Source of the DNA: Favolaschia claudopus
Lineage: Eukaryota; Basidiomycota; Agaricomycetes; Agaricales; Mycenaceae
Assembly: GCA_037176885.1 (NCBI GenBank)
Contig: JAWWNJ010000057.1
Span: 434,001-498,000 of the forward strand
DNA: 64,000 nt
Direction: 5' to 3'
The notes under the pieces are model-generated. The model was not told the DNA's origin, searched no databases, and worked only from the letters and a program-made list of their open reading frames with translations. The translations under genes were made by a program, and so were the position numbers. Numbering within the stretch: the first letter of the stretch is position 1; every line of letters begins with the position of its first letter. Shown in pieces: positions 34,446 through 44,647 of this stretch.

Positions 34446-35501
34446 CTAAACCAGTTTGGGGATGTCGGAGATGTGCGGAAATCTGTACATGGTATTGAGC
34501 AGATGTTTCTGGCCGCCGATATAGCTTCGATCGGTTCTCTTCGTCGCCTCCTTCTGCAAGACGGGGGCAACCTGTAACTTGCGTATCTGTCCCTCGACCG
34601 GCCGCTCAATTTTCGAGCTCAGATACTCGGGTAGAGCGAGAACCTTGATGACACGCGTAACGAGCGTCCCCTTGAGCAGTTCAACGGTGATGATCCCCAT
34701 GCCTGGAAAATTGAGCTTGATTGGGGACATATAGGCGGAAGAAGACGTACCGTTATACGGCTGACGGTAGACTTTGCTGTCCCAGTCAAAATAGCCAGGC
34801 TCAAGACGCATAGGCATCGCGGCTTGAGGATAGGGCAGGTACGCGCGAAGAGAGGCCATGTGGAACTCTACGAGAAGTGGCTGTCCCAGAGCGTAGAAAA
34901 TGGTGGTGGTGGGTGTCAGCCCGCGCAAGGCCTTCTTCATTTTCGGACTCTGAAACATATGAACGCCCTCTGTATGTAACTCGGCGCCGTAGGGGTGCGT
35001 GCGCCATGAGGTGACGAACGTCCACAGAGGTACGGACCAGGGCATACCCTCGGCCCCGGGCGGCGATAAATCAACTCCAGCAGTAAATGCGTCTTGAGGA
35101 GACACGGCAGAGGACGTAGGGTCGAAGTTGGGGGTGAGTCGAAAACGCACAGAAGAGGCGAAGGGAGAGGAAACCACAGGTCGATGGACGTATAGAAAGC
35201 CACGACAATTGTCTGGAGGAGGCGCTTCGGCCCAACCCATAGTAGAACCGCGATGTCGAGTGATAACCGAAATTTGGGGATGCTTGGGAGCAGGTTTTTG
35301 GTAAGATTTGTGAAAGACTGTGGGTAGACTCTCGAGAAAATCGGTAGAACGAAGCTTCCGAGGAGAAAGGGTCGATACCGTTGGATTGCGACTAGGACTG
35401 TCGGAAACATGGCGAACGAGCTTCGGGCCCCGCTGAGCAAGGGCAATTAGACGATGCGCATCCCGCCATATAAGTCTCGTGCGCATTGGTTTCCCTGACA
35501 A
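34446..35501 (-). CDS. Uncharacterised protein
   Basis: An open frame of 351 residues. The basic, Ser/Arg-rich N-terminus (about 60 residues) could be a mitochondrial presequence. The rest is a globular-looking sequence with PPPDNCRGFLYVHRPV, PLWTFVTSWRTHPYGAELH, EPGYFDWDSK and GMGIITVELLKG. I recognise no family. A 48-nt in-frame segment (34750-34703) has intron-like ends (GTACGT...CCAG) and a weak coding look, so the true product may be 335 residues. It is tail-to-tail with the protease. Confidence 0.6.
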   Translation of the reverse strand: MSGKPMRTRLIWRDAHRLIALAQRGPKLVRHVSDSPSRNPTVSTLSPRKLRSTDFLESLPTVFHKSYQKPAPKHPQISVITRHRGSTMGWAEAPPPDNCRGFLYVHRPVVSSPFASSVRFRLTPNFDPTSSAVSPQDAFTAGVDLSPPGAEGMPWSVPLWTFVTSWRTHPYGAELHTEGVHMFQSPKMKKALRGLTPTTTIFYALGQPLLVEFHMASLRAYLPYPQAAMPMRLEPGYFDWDSKVYRQPYNGTSSSAYMSPIKLNFPGMGIITVELLKGTLVTRVIKVLALPEYLSSKIERPVEGQIRKLQVAPVLQKEATKRTDRSYIGGQKHLLNTMYRFPHISDIPKLV

Positions 35502-35692
35502 TTCTTGTCTCCCTTTGAGTCAAGGGGGATTGAAGAACCGCGTGCGTACGCAGACCTGGATACGCGAACGGGCTTTGAGCGCGAGGGAGAGCGGAAGTAA
35601 GGATTCAGGAAGCGGGGTTGTGGAGGGTGGGCAAAAGAAAAGTGCGGGCGACTCGGCAAGATGGTGATTGGTCGACGCGAAACGCGTAAAGA

Positions 35693-35718
35693 GTGACGTG
35701 TCACGCGTCGCGTCACGC
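35693..35718. promoter_or_regulatory. Palindromic GTGACGTGTCAC element with GCGTCAC repeats
   Basis: GTGACGTGTCACGCGTCGCG plus TCACGC, about 190 bp upstream of the start of the 34446-35501 gene. It is nearly identical in layout to 8977-8999 in the PUS3/LSM6 promoter. Confidence 0.5.
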
Positions 35719-36466
35719 TATAGAGTCACCATCTCGCCAACGCTCCAACTTGAAGCTTGAAGCTTGAAGCCCTAGCTACTGCGCGCAAAAAAATATCTGG
35801 GGTCGACTCCACAATCCAGTGCGTAACGGTTAACCCCCCTGGATGGATTCTGCTTCAAATCTCTGCTTGGCGTCATCTTTTCCCCACAATCGACACGTAC
35901 GAGCATAGACGAGCAGGTACTCGTCTGGATTCTCATAACGTATTGCCCTCAGTTTGACCGCAAAACCCAAGCATGATACGTGCAAGTGTCAGTGTCTCGC
36001 AGTCTGGAACTTGGTGTAGAATGGCCCTGTAAATGCAAGTCGACCAATGAAGCTTCCGGCGCTTATTTCTTGATGGTGCGGTTCACTTGGAGCATATGCC
36101 CCCTCATGAGTGCTCATCGGCTTGAACAGGAATAGTGCATTATATCTGAACTGAAGACAACGCCACTGGACTACCGTTGCGAATTCTTGAATTGAGCGGT
36201 TCTCGTCAACCGCATCAAGGCAATTTACTTTTCAATCCCAACAAGCGTCGTTACAGTCTCCTCCACTGCTTGCCTGAAACGCCCTCCAGATTTTTCGGGC
36301 TTACAATTACAATTTAGGCGCCAATGACTCCAATGTAAGGCTTGTTCTTCTCGATGATGACCGCTCCTTTCGATTCATCCAGAATCATTAAAGGAGTCAT
36401 CCTCCGCCGTTTGTATCACTACACGCAGCAGAACGAACCCTTGACTCGACACTCATTTCACACAAT
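35719..36466. other. Intergenic, no gene seen
   Basis: Contains a short tandem repeat (AAGCTTG words at about 35750-35770) and otherwise nothing recognised. Confidence 0.35.
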
Positions 36467-37153
36467 TTGTCAGCTAGGACGCCACATAATACACAATGGA
36501 CTGCAACCGTACAAAATGGCTGTACACAAATCAACTCCTCTCAGCTCTCTTTTTGTGCCATCATGGCCCCCACATCCTCTTCGAACGACTCTGCTGCTGG
36601 GCACCCCGTTCAGCGCGCTCCCTCCGTTCCGAATCTCGCACTCGCACCTTGGGTGGACAGCAAGAAAATTTCCCTTCGCCATACCACCCCCTATGTTCAC
36701 CGAGACAATATGGCGGCGGACTGCACGTCCTTTCCGTCCGCCGAATTTCTTGCGAGCACATACCTTGCCCGCCTCATGCAGCGCACCTTCTTCACGGCCT
36801 CCGACGCAACGGAACCACTTCCTCCCTCCCCCTTGGTGCCACAAGGTGGTGGCGCCCACAGATCCCCAACGGATCCCTCTTCAGTCACAGTCCCATCCTC
36901 GATGTATGACTATGTCGGACAAGTATTTCACTCACTATTTGCATGTTTCTCAGTCTGGCCCCCGCCTCTAGTCTGCGAAGACTGCCCTGCCGACAAAGGC
37001 TGCCTTCTCGTTAGACACGCCCTCGGCCCTTGTCCTTGTCCCAACGACTATCGTTTTCCGGCGCAGACAGAGCCAACGGCGTGGCACTCAAAGTATTGTA
37101 TGGACTGTAAACGGAACTGTCTTGTGTGCACAGGGCCTTCCGGCCAGACGTAG
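36467..37153 (+). CDS. Orphan Cys-rich ORF
   Basis: An open frame of 228 residues; an inner ATG at 36563 (MAPTSSSND) is an equally good start. The N-terminal two thirds are Ser/Pro-rich and probably disordered. The C-terminal 60 residues contain about ten Cys in paired arrangements (CEDCPADKGC, CPCPND, YCMDCKRNCLVC), suggestive of a zinc-binding or disulfide-bonded fold. No signal peptide is seen, which favours zinc binding. No family is recognised. It may be a lineage-specific gene or a chance ORF. Confidence 0.4.
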   Translation: MSARTPHNTQWTATVQNGCTQINSSQLSFCAIMAPTSSSNDSAAGHPVQRAPSVPNLALAPWVDSKKISLRHTTPYVHRDNMAADCTSFPSAEFLASTYLARLMQRTFFTASDATEPLPPSPLVPQGGGAHRSPTDPSSVTVPSSMYDYVGQVFHSLFACFSVWPPPLVCEDCPADKGCLLVRHALGPCPCPNDYRFPAQTEPTAWHSKYCMDCKRNCLVCTGPSGQT

Positions 37154-37349
37154 GGATCATTCGAATATTCGGTAATTGCGAATGCTCGAGCGGCAGCACA
37201 TTCGGTACTCGGTATACAGATTCATCTTTGGCTAAAGTAACTGATATGCGACTGTAGCTTCATTGTACTTCACGTGTATGTACCCGCAGCATGTGTTCTA
37301 CTATATGCAACAAATGCTTATCCTTATGGGCGTGTCGATTTGCTGTCCA

Positions 37350-38091
37350 CTAAGCGTTGAGCTTGGCCGCAGACTGGAAAATAAGATACATGGGGACGGC
37401 TGCAGAGATATGAGCACACGGTAGTCTTCTGTACATATTGAATCTACTCACAAAGAGAACTGAAGTATACGGCAGTCCTGGTACGATGTCAAGAGCGGTG
37501 TGGGAGGATATAGGGACGAGCCTTACCTGACCCAGCTCTGGAATTCTGTAGCCTGATTGAAATAGATGTAATTGTAGGTGATCCTACCCCCAATGCTGCG
37601 AGACATGTAAGCGCATCGTTCTCCAAGAAATGATTCCCGAGACGCACTACAGCAAAGAGGCGACGTTGAGTGTATAGTTGTCGAGCCTTGCAATGTTTCC
37701 CGCAAGGACAGCTGCAATCCAGATCGGGAGATTCTCATAGCCGTTCTGCCCATGGCGGTCAGTCCAAATCTATCTGCGAATAAACACGAAAGGCGAAGCG
37801 TACAAGGTGAGCTCCTTCCATGCGCAAAATGCGCGCAGCGACATTGGCTGGGAGAACTTTGTCCGCGGCGATTCGGCTGGTAGACTGGCGAGGTTCCATA
37901 CTGCAATTATCAATAACCAAGATGATTTAGCAGCATATTTCATGGATATTCCAACGTGCGACTGACTTGTTGTATCCCCTCTGAGTCGTCTGTTGAATCA
38001 AAAGTGTCTTGAACGTGCCAGGCAAGAAAGCAGTTAGCCATATTGCAGGGATAGAATACAACGAGAGAGGAGACGCGAGGGTGACAGGCAT
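37350..38091 (-). CDS. MAPEG-family membrane protein
   Basis: Exons in gene order: 38091-37967, 37900-37804, 37745-37651, 37595-37527, 37477-37452, 37399-37350, encoding 153 residues with four hydrophobic helices. Family marks are LSLYSIPAIWLTAF, NVAARILRMEGAHLNGYENLPIWIAAVLAGN, YNYIYFNQATEFQSWVRTAVYFSSLSVPMYL and a C-terminal FQSAAKLNA. The RxEGAHxNGYENLP segment is the MAPEG glutathione-interaction region. Fungal members are small ER membrane proteins of uncertain substrate, related to microsomal glutathione transferase. The gene is divergent from LYS9 across 524 bp. Confidence 0.85.
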
Positions 38092-38342
38092 GATGGGTAG
38101 CGGGACGGTGCAGCTGCCTGGATCGGTGGCTAATGTTACAGTGCTTTTAATTTGTAGTCGGTCGCACGAGATCGGGAAAATTCGGGTACCCGAGGTCATG
38201 GGCCTGAAAAGGCACGTGGGATGATTGTATTGACCAGAGACTCTTCTCGCCAACATTCGTTTCCAAAACGGGACAATATGTGCACGTCACGTGGGCGCTT
38301 CCTCAGCTTTTTGCTCGAGCTTTGTCATTGGAGGGGCGGGAT

Positions 38343-38349
38343 TGAGTCA
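38343..38349. promoter_or_regulatory. TGAGTCA (Gcn4/AP-1-type) site upstream of LYS9
   Basis: A perfect TGAGTCA heptamer 267 bp upstream of the LYS9 start, in the shared MAPEG-LYS9 promoter. This is the consensus bound by Gcn4/CpcA, which controls amino-acid biosynthesis genes in fungi. A CACGTG E-box-like word lies nearby at about 38289. Confidence 0.5.
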
Positions 38350-38615
38350 GACGAGCTTGGGGTGTCGTGACGATGAAGACGTGGCAAAATTTCCTTCCCA
38401 CTGAGTGTTCACGGTGGGCTACGGTGGGTCTCATCAAGCACAAAAATCGTCTGGGAGTGATAAGATAATATTGGACGAGAAGATTAATAGCTGAAGATCA
38501 GTGAAAGCAAATCAGATTAGATTGTATTCTCCCTCTGACTCGATTTCAGGTCTAAAAATGAACACGGTGGGGGTAAAAGGCGAAAAAAATCATCCCACCT
38601 CCCTCCAACAACACA

Positions 38616-40222
38616 ATGGCAACCTCCTCCAAAAAGATACTGCTGCTCGGTAGTGGCTTTGTCGCCGGCCCATGCGCTGAATACCTTGCCCGCAATCCTG
38701 CGAATACACTCACTGTCGGTGAGCAATTCGCTTGACAGGTCGAAAAATACGCACCTCACCAACGCGTCCTTAGCTTGCCGCACCCTGAGCGCAGCGACTG
38801 CATTTTGCGCGAAGATACCGCGCGCATCGCCACTCGTTCTCGACGTGGCAGCATCGGACTCCACCGCGCTCGAAGCTGCTGTCGCTGAGCACGACCTCGT
38901 CATCTCGCTTGTCCCGTACACGTACCACGCCGCGGTCGTGCAAGCTGCTATCAAGGGCAAGACACACGTCGTCACGACGTCGTACATCTCTCCCGCACTC
39001 CGCGCCCTCGATGAAGCCGTACGTGCAGCGGGAATCATCGTTCTGAATGAATCAGGTGTGCGAAATCTTGCTGTGTTTGAGATCTTACTTGACGTCCCCC
39101 GAGGCCTCGACCCCGGGATCGACCACCTGTATGCAATCAAAGTCATCGATGCCGTGCACGCGAAGGGAGGGAAGGTCCGTTGTTCATCGAAAGTGTCGTT
39201 CTCCGTTGATATACCTTCATAGGTAAAAGAATTCCACCTTCATTGCGGGGCACTCCCTGCACCAGACTGCGCAGACAATCCCCTGAAGTACAAATTCTCG
39301 TGGTCCCCGCGCGGCGGGCTCCTCGCCCTCCGTAACGCAGCGACATATCTCTCCGACGGCGTCATCAAACGAGTCGCGGGCCCCGACCTCATGCCAACTG
39401 CCCAACCATTCACCATCGAGGGTTTCAGGCCCGCACTCGATGCGTTCCCGAACCGCGACGCCGCGCCATTCCGCGAGTTCTACAACATCCCTGAGGCAAC
39501 GACGGTTACGCGTGGCACCTTGCGCTATGCGGGATTCTGTGCGTTTATGGCTGCGCTGATTCGGGTTGGATGGCTCGCGGATGACAAAAAGGACTGGCTG
39601 GTGGATGGGGTGAGCTGGGCAGAGGCGACGCAGCGTGCGTGTGGGGCAAGAGCAAGCGACGAAGAGTGCGTTATAGTGCGTTGTCGGGTTTAAATTTGTT
39701 AACTGACGACCACAGTGCGCTTGTCGAACGGATCAAGGAGGTGTGTGAGTTCCCAACCGAGGCTGAGAGCGAACGCATCATCGCAGGAATGCGGTGGATG
39801 GGACTGTTCTCTGCCGACAAGCTCGTTGTGCGCGATGGGACGCTGCTGGACACACTCTGTGCGCGTTTGGAGACGCTCATGAAGTACGAGCCCGGAGAAC
39901 GTGACCTCATCGTCCTGCAGCAAAAATTCTTGGTCCAATGGGCTGATGGAAAGGAGGTTCGTCGCAGTCTTCGTTTAATTTCTCCCGCTGATCCCTAGGT
40001 CAGGAAACGATTACGACGACATTGGAGGAGTATGGTACGCCCGGCGGGCATTCTGCTATGGCGCGCACAGTTGGCCTTCCTTGTGGAATTGCCACCCAGC
40101 TGGTGTTGGATGGCGTGTTCAGCAAGCCCGGTGTGCATGCGCCGTATACGAAAGAGTTCTGCGACCCCATTAGAACGACGTTGGAAAGCGAGGGAGTGCG
40201 TTTAATTGAGAGAGCCCTTTGA
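38616..40222 (+). CDS. LYS9: Saccharopine dehydrogenase (NADP+, L-glutamate-forming)
   Basis: Exons 38616-38718, 38774-39055, 39104-39174, 39223-39665, 39716-39956 and 40004-40222 encode 452 residues. An N-terminal Rossmann fold with ILLLGSGFVAGP (dinucleotide binding) is followed by DLVISLVPYTYHA, HVVTTSYISPALRALDE, LNESGLDPGIDHLYAIK (rebuilt by removing intron 2), NPLKYKFSWSPRGGLLALRN and a C-terminus with YGTPGGHSAMARTVGLPCG. It catalyses the penultimate step of lysine synthesis by the alpha-aminoadipate pathway, making saccharopine from glutamate and aminoadipate semialdehyde. In many basidiomycetes this domain is fused to spermidine synthase; here it starts on its own. Confidence 0.95.
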
Positions 40223-40419
40223 GCAATAGTAATGGGAGTCAAAGTTCAGTTGCATTGACCGTAACCTACGACAAGTAGATGTGGAGAAATCTCTGAAACT
40301 TAGTCTTTCGGACTGCTTAAATTGTCGGGAGTCGAAAATTGAGTCGAGCCAGAAACTGAAAGCAATGATGAGGCCTTGCGAACAGCAGATTACAAGCCAG
40401 AGAATTTCGAGAACCGAGA

Positions 40420-40510
40420 ACCGGTGTTCGATAAGGCTGAAGGTCTTTTGTCGATATGAGTAACGGCGCTGAACACGTCGGCTAGTCTGAGCAGAGAGCG
40501 GAACAATGGT
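40420..40510 (-). pseudogene. Relic resembling the BUD6-like fragment at 47.2-47.7 kb
   Basis: On the minus strand, stretches such as CGACGTGTTCAGCGCCGTT and ATCGACAAAAGACCTTCAG match the 47.6-47.7 kb fragment almost base for base. A deletion of several bases between the two blocks breaks the frame. The match fades outside this short core. It lies in an 870-bp spacer (40223-41091) that is otherwise without a recognisable gene. Confidence 0.6.
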
Positions 40511-41091
40511 GGTTGTGGTTGAGAAGATACATAGCTGGTACATAGCTACCGGCGAAGGCCGGCACAAGTTGCCGATGGCCGCATCTTGCCGTTGTTCTCC
40601 AGGTTCTCCTCAACCATTGCTCAACCATCTCAGTTCGCCCCGAATCTGCACTCCGTGAAAATACTGGAAAGTCTATGCATCCTCCTACCGATGACAGAAA
40701 CTAGATGGTGGCTGTCTGGAAACTCTCTGGTTCGAGACTTCAATGACTTCCAACGCTTGACACATACCTGCCCCAACTCCGAGTTTGCTCTGTAAAATGA
40801 GATTCAATCACCGGAAATTTGTGAAAATTCGCAAAATCACTGCTTGACAGTGCCTGCAGGTTATAGCGTGGCCCAGAGAACTTGTTGGGTGCACTCGCTT
40901 AGAGTCTTATACCATACCTGGCCTTTCTCGCAACATGGATGCAAGGCGGCATCAAGCATTCAGTTTTCACAGGTCTATAATGCCATGTTAAGACCTGCGC
41001 GTCTCGAGCCTTCAACGCCAACGCTTCCCTTTGATGCTCATGGAATGAGAGTTCAATACGCCTGAAGTTCCCAGCTACCATCTCCAATCGA

Positions 41092-44000
41092 ATGACGCGA
41101 CCTTTGTTCTGGCTTCTTGGTAGAGGACGGCCAAACATTAAAAGCAAGAGGAATTCAAAATACGACCAGGTAGTTCATTTTCACGCATGTTTTTACGTCT
41201 GAGCTAATCCAAGATTTAGAGCACTTTGGACGAAACTGGTCGAGGAATACCCCAATCTACGATCTATGCGATCCATGGAGCGAAGGCGCTGGCCAGCACA
41301 CTAGAAAGCGTGTCGGATTTGATTCCCCTCCCGTTTCTGTCCGCGTTCGTCCGCCTCGGCCTTAAAATTCTTGAGGCTTGCGAGGTATCTATCATTCGTT
41401 GCAAGATTAGTTTAGCTTCTCATTGAGTGCAGCAAGTGACTGTTATCGAGGAAAACGCACTGGACCTCCAAGCAAGGGTCTATGAACTCATTCTAGCTGT
41501 CGTTGACACAGTGCCGGTCAATAAAAGAGTTTCAATCGAGCTTCAAGACAAGGTTCGAAAGCTTCAATCGTGAGTTTATCGCAATCTGTTGTCAGATATC
41601 GGTGTCGACCTCTTTCAGCGTCTTGAATCGTATCCTCATAGACGTGGAGAGAATCAAGGAGCAGAAAAAGTGGCTAGTTCTACTTTTTCGTGACATGAAC
41701 AAGGACCGAATCGATCGATGTGTCGGTCGTTTAAACGCTGTCCTTGGACAATTCAATGCGCGTTTTTTCTGCTGCAGCCTCATGTCGGTACTGATCTTCC
41801 CACAGGTGGTGAGTCAGTTACACGTGGAGGATCTGCTTGACAGGATCAGGCTCGATTACTCTGCTGTTGCCGCTCAGCTCGATAGGATAGAAAACGCCGT
41901 GAACAGGGCTAATCGACCGCATAACGCGCCATCCGCCTATCCCCGACAAGATATGCCCCCGTCCCACCGTATACTTTGTGGCCGGGATGAGCTTGTGAAC
42001 GAAATTGCCTCTCTTTTAGTCAATCAAGAGACCTCGCGAGTGTGCATCACAGGAATCGGAGGCATGGGGAAGACGAGCGTAGCGCTAGCCGTGACTGAGA
42101 CGGCGTTGATCAGGGAGACTTTCCAAAAAGAGTACATCTTCTGGGTCCCTTGCATCGAAGGAAAATCAGCAGATCTTCTTCGCCGCATTCTTTACGCGCA
42201 GCTGCGTATCACTGCGGATTCATATGACAGCCTTGACCCTCTCATCGCCGAGCTCAATTCGTTGAAGCAGCCGCGTCTGGTACTGCTTGACAACTTCGAA
42301 ACACCATGGCTTTCCGGTCAGGACCAAGACAAAGTGGCCGATATTCTCGCGCGACTCGCGGCTCTCCCTCATATCGCCCTTTTGGTCACCATGACCTCCG
42401 GCTTTACGCCTGGAATCATCAAGTGGGAGCACCGGCCACTATCGGCGTTAGATCCAGCTGCAGCTCGCGATGCCTTCAGGAGCATGTATCGGGACGCAGC
42501 TCAAGGACACGAGCTTGCTGTGGACGAACCACAGCTCGACGAATTTCTAGCCTCGATTGGAAACATACCTCTTGCGATCACTTTGACGGCCGCCACTGGC
42601 GGACGTCTTCGAACTTCCCCGACCGAGCTTCTCAAGGACTGGGGGAAAGCGGGCACCGGGATGATAATTGGAAACGAGAGGCTCAGCATGGATGAGACGA
42701 TTCGCTTGTCAATGGGATGTGGGGTAATGAACTCAAATTCGGAAGCCCTCACCCTCTTAGCCATTCTTTCGCTGCTTCCCGCTGGGACCACCGGAAATAA
42801 CCTGCGCTGGTGGGCACCCACTGTAGCTTCACCGTCCGCTGCCGTCGACGCCCTGCGTATCGCGGCGCTTGTTGAGCAGGGAGAAGGGATATTTGTCACT
42901 TGCCGTATCTTTGTCCGCCCAACCATCCAGTCATACATGTCTCATAACGGCTGTATATCCGCCCAAATCCGGGAGCAGCTACAACGAGCGTGTTGTGAAT
43001 TTGTCCTGCATCATAAATCTATTCCCGACGACCACAAATTCAAGGCTGATCTGAAAGCGCTGGCAAGTGAAGAGACCAATGTCCAAGGGATCCTTATGGA
43101 GGTTGATATGTTCGCTCCCCTTTCAAAGGCCGTTGACGCCCTCATTGCCTTGGGCTTCTATCAGTCGTGGACAAAACCGAGCACGGTGGTCGCCTCTCGC
43201 GCCCTCGAATTGGCCCGTGTCGTGCACGAATCTGATTCCACTGATCGAAAGGCTGCATCTCGTGTCGCCGAAGCACATCGATGTCTGGGAAAGACGCTGT
43301 TCGCTCTCGACCGCTACCAAGAGGCTTGCACACATTTCGAAGACGCCCGCGCTCGCTACAAAACCCTCCCAGGTGGAGCCGATTTCTCGCTAGCCGGAGA
43401 AGCTTCGTTTGATCTCCTTCGCACTGGGATGTATATGCAAACCCGAGACAAGGGGGAGCTTGATTTGCTAGCGGAGGAGGCAAAAACCAGTCTTTGTCAC
43501 GACAAGACCAACGAGTATAGCGTTGGCCGCGGGCTTCTGGGATTTGGGGAATTCCTGTGGTGGCGGGGACGTCGGGATGAAGGTCTTGAGATGCTTTCTA
43601 CCGCTAGAGCCATCTTCGAGGGTCTGGAGTCACCGGCAAGCGCCGCTGAATGTCTTTTTCTCATTGCACGAACACATGCTCGTCGCGATGAATATTCGAA
43701 AGCCCTCCCCATTGCCCGAGAGGCTTTGTCCAGAGCGGAACAATCTGGCGAAATTGGGTTGATATGCCGGATTTCAAGTATCACCGCGCGGTATCTCATC
43801 GTCTCAGAGTCATATGAGGACGCCATGTCCACCATTACACGGCTCCTAACATTATGTCAGACTCTCGGATCGCCTCTTCATATTGCTCAGGCATTGGAAC
43901 TTCTTGCCTTCAACTGTGCAGCCATGATGGATCTTTCGGGGGCGCGGCTTGCTTACACAGGAGCACGTATGCAATTCGCTAAGATCAGGTCGACTCGGAT

Positions 44001-44112
44001 GGGGAGTATGGGTGTTGCAAGATGCATGTATAACCTCATGCAGATTGAGGGTGCGACAGTGATGGACGCACAATATTTCTCGAAAGTGACTCGGCCGCAT
44101 CCGATGTACTAG
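41092..44112 (+). CDS. NLR-like STAND protein: MLKL-type helical N-terminus, NB-ARC, TPR
   Basis: Exons 41092-41169, 41220-41384, 41433-41569 and 41619-44112 encode 957 residues. Residues about 35-190 form an amphipathic helical bundle (LIPLPFLSAFVRLGLKILEA, WLVLLFRDMNKDRIDRCVGRL, LHVEDLLDRI) matching the MLKL N-terminal-like domain of mushroom NLRs. Next comes an NB-ARC/NACHT-type NTPase with ILCGRDELV, P-loop GIGGMGKTS, Walker B LVLLDNFETPW and GNIPLAITL. The C-terminal 400 residues are TPR-like helices (AHRCLGKTLFALDRYQEA, ECLFLIARTHARRDEYSKAL). Such proteins sense non-self or heterologous cues and may trigger cell death through the N-terminal bundle (known for relatives, inferred here). 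A 48-nt in-frame stretch (41758-41805) could be a GC-AG intron. Confidence 0.9.
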
Positions 44113-44447
44113 TAGCATTTTCCCCCATTTCATTCTACACGATCGTACGCTTGGGACGTCCTTGAGACAGAAACGAAGTTTGCCGAGGGATACGACCGGA
44201 AGTGAGCTCAAAGTCTTCTCAACTTGAAGTCGGCCGTGTTGCGTTTAACATCCTCGGCCTCCATGTTCTTCTCAACAACAATCTTCCTAACGGTATAAGC
44301 AAAACTGGGTTTGTTGCCAGCAAAAGTTATCTGAACTCGGAAAAAGCCGATGATTGCGATACCTTCCTTTTTCGGTCGCATCAAAAATCGCAAACTTTCG
44401 TCATCTACCATTCGTCTACCACTTTGAGTTCACCTCATTCAGCCCTC

Positions 44448-44608
44448 GAAACTTCTCGAAAGCACGTTCAATGTTGATCGTTAGCGTAGTGGCGACGTCA
44501 ATCACCCCAAGCTCCACCCGTGGATTGTGTACGCGGCGTACAAGTGGCACCCTTTGCACTATGACATCACAAACGACGCTTTATGCGTAGTTTGCCACCG
44601 CATATAAA
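44448..44608 (+). promoter_or_regulatory. ISH1 promoter: heat-shock element and TATA box
   Basis: GAAACTTCTCGAA at 44448-44460 is a perfect three-unit heat-shock element (GAA-TTC-GAA at 5-bp spacing). TATAAAG at about 44603-44609 lies about 40 bp before the ATG. Together they suggest Hsf1-driven expression of the stress protein that follows. Confidence 0.6.
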
Positions 44609-44647
44609 GGCAGGTGTTGTTTGAACGGCTTTCTACTTTCTACCACC

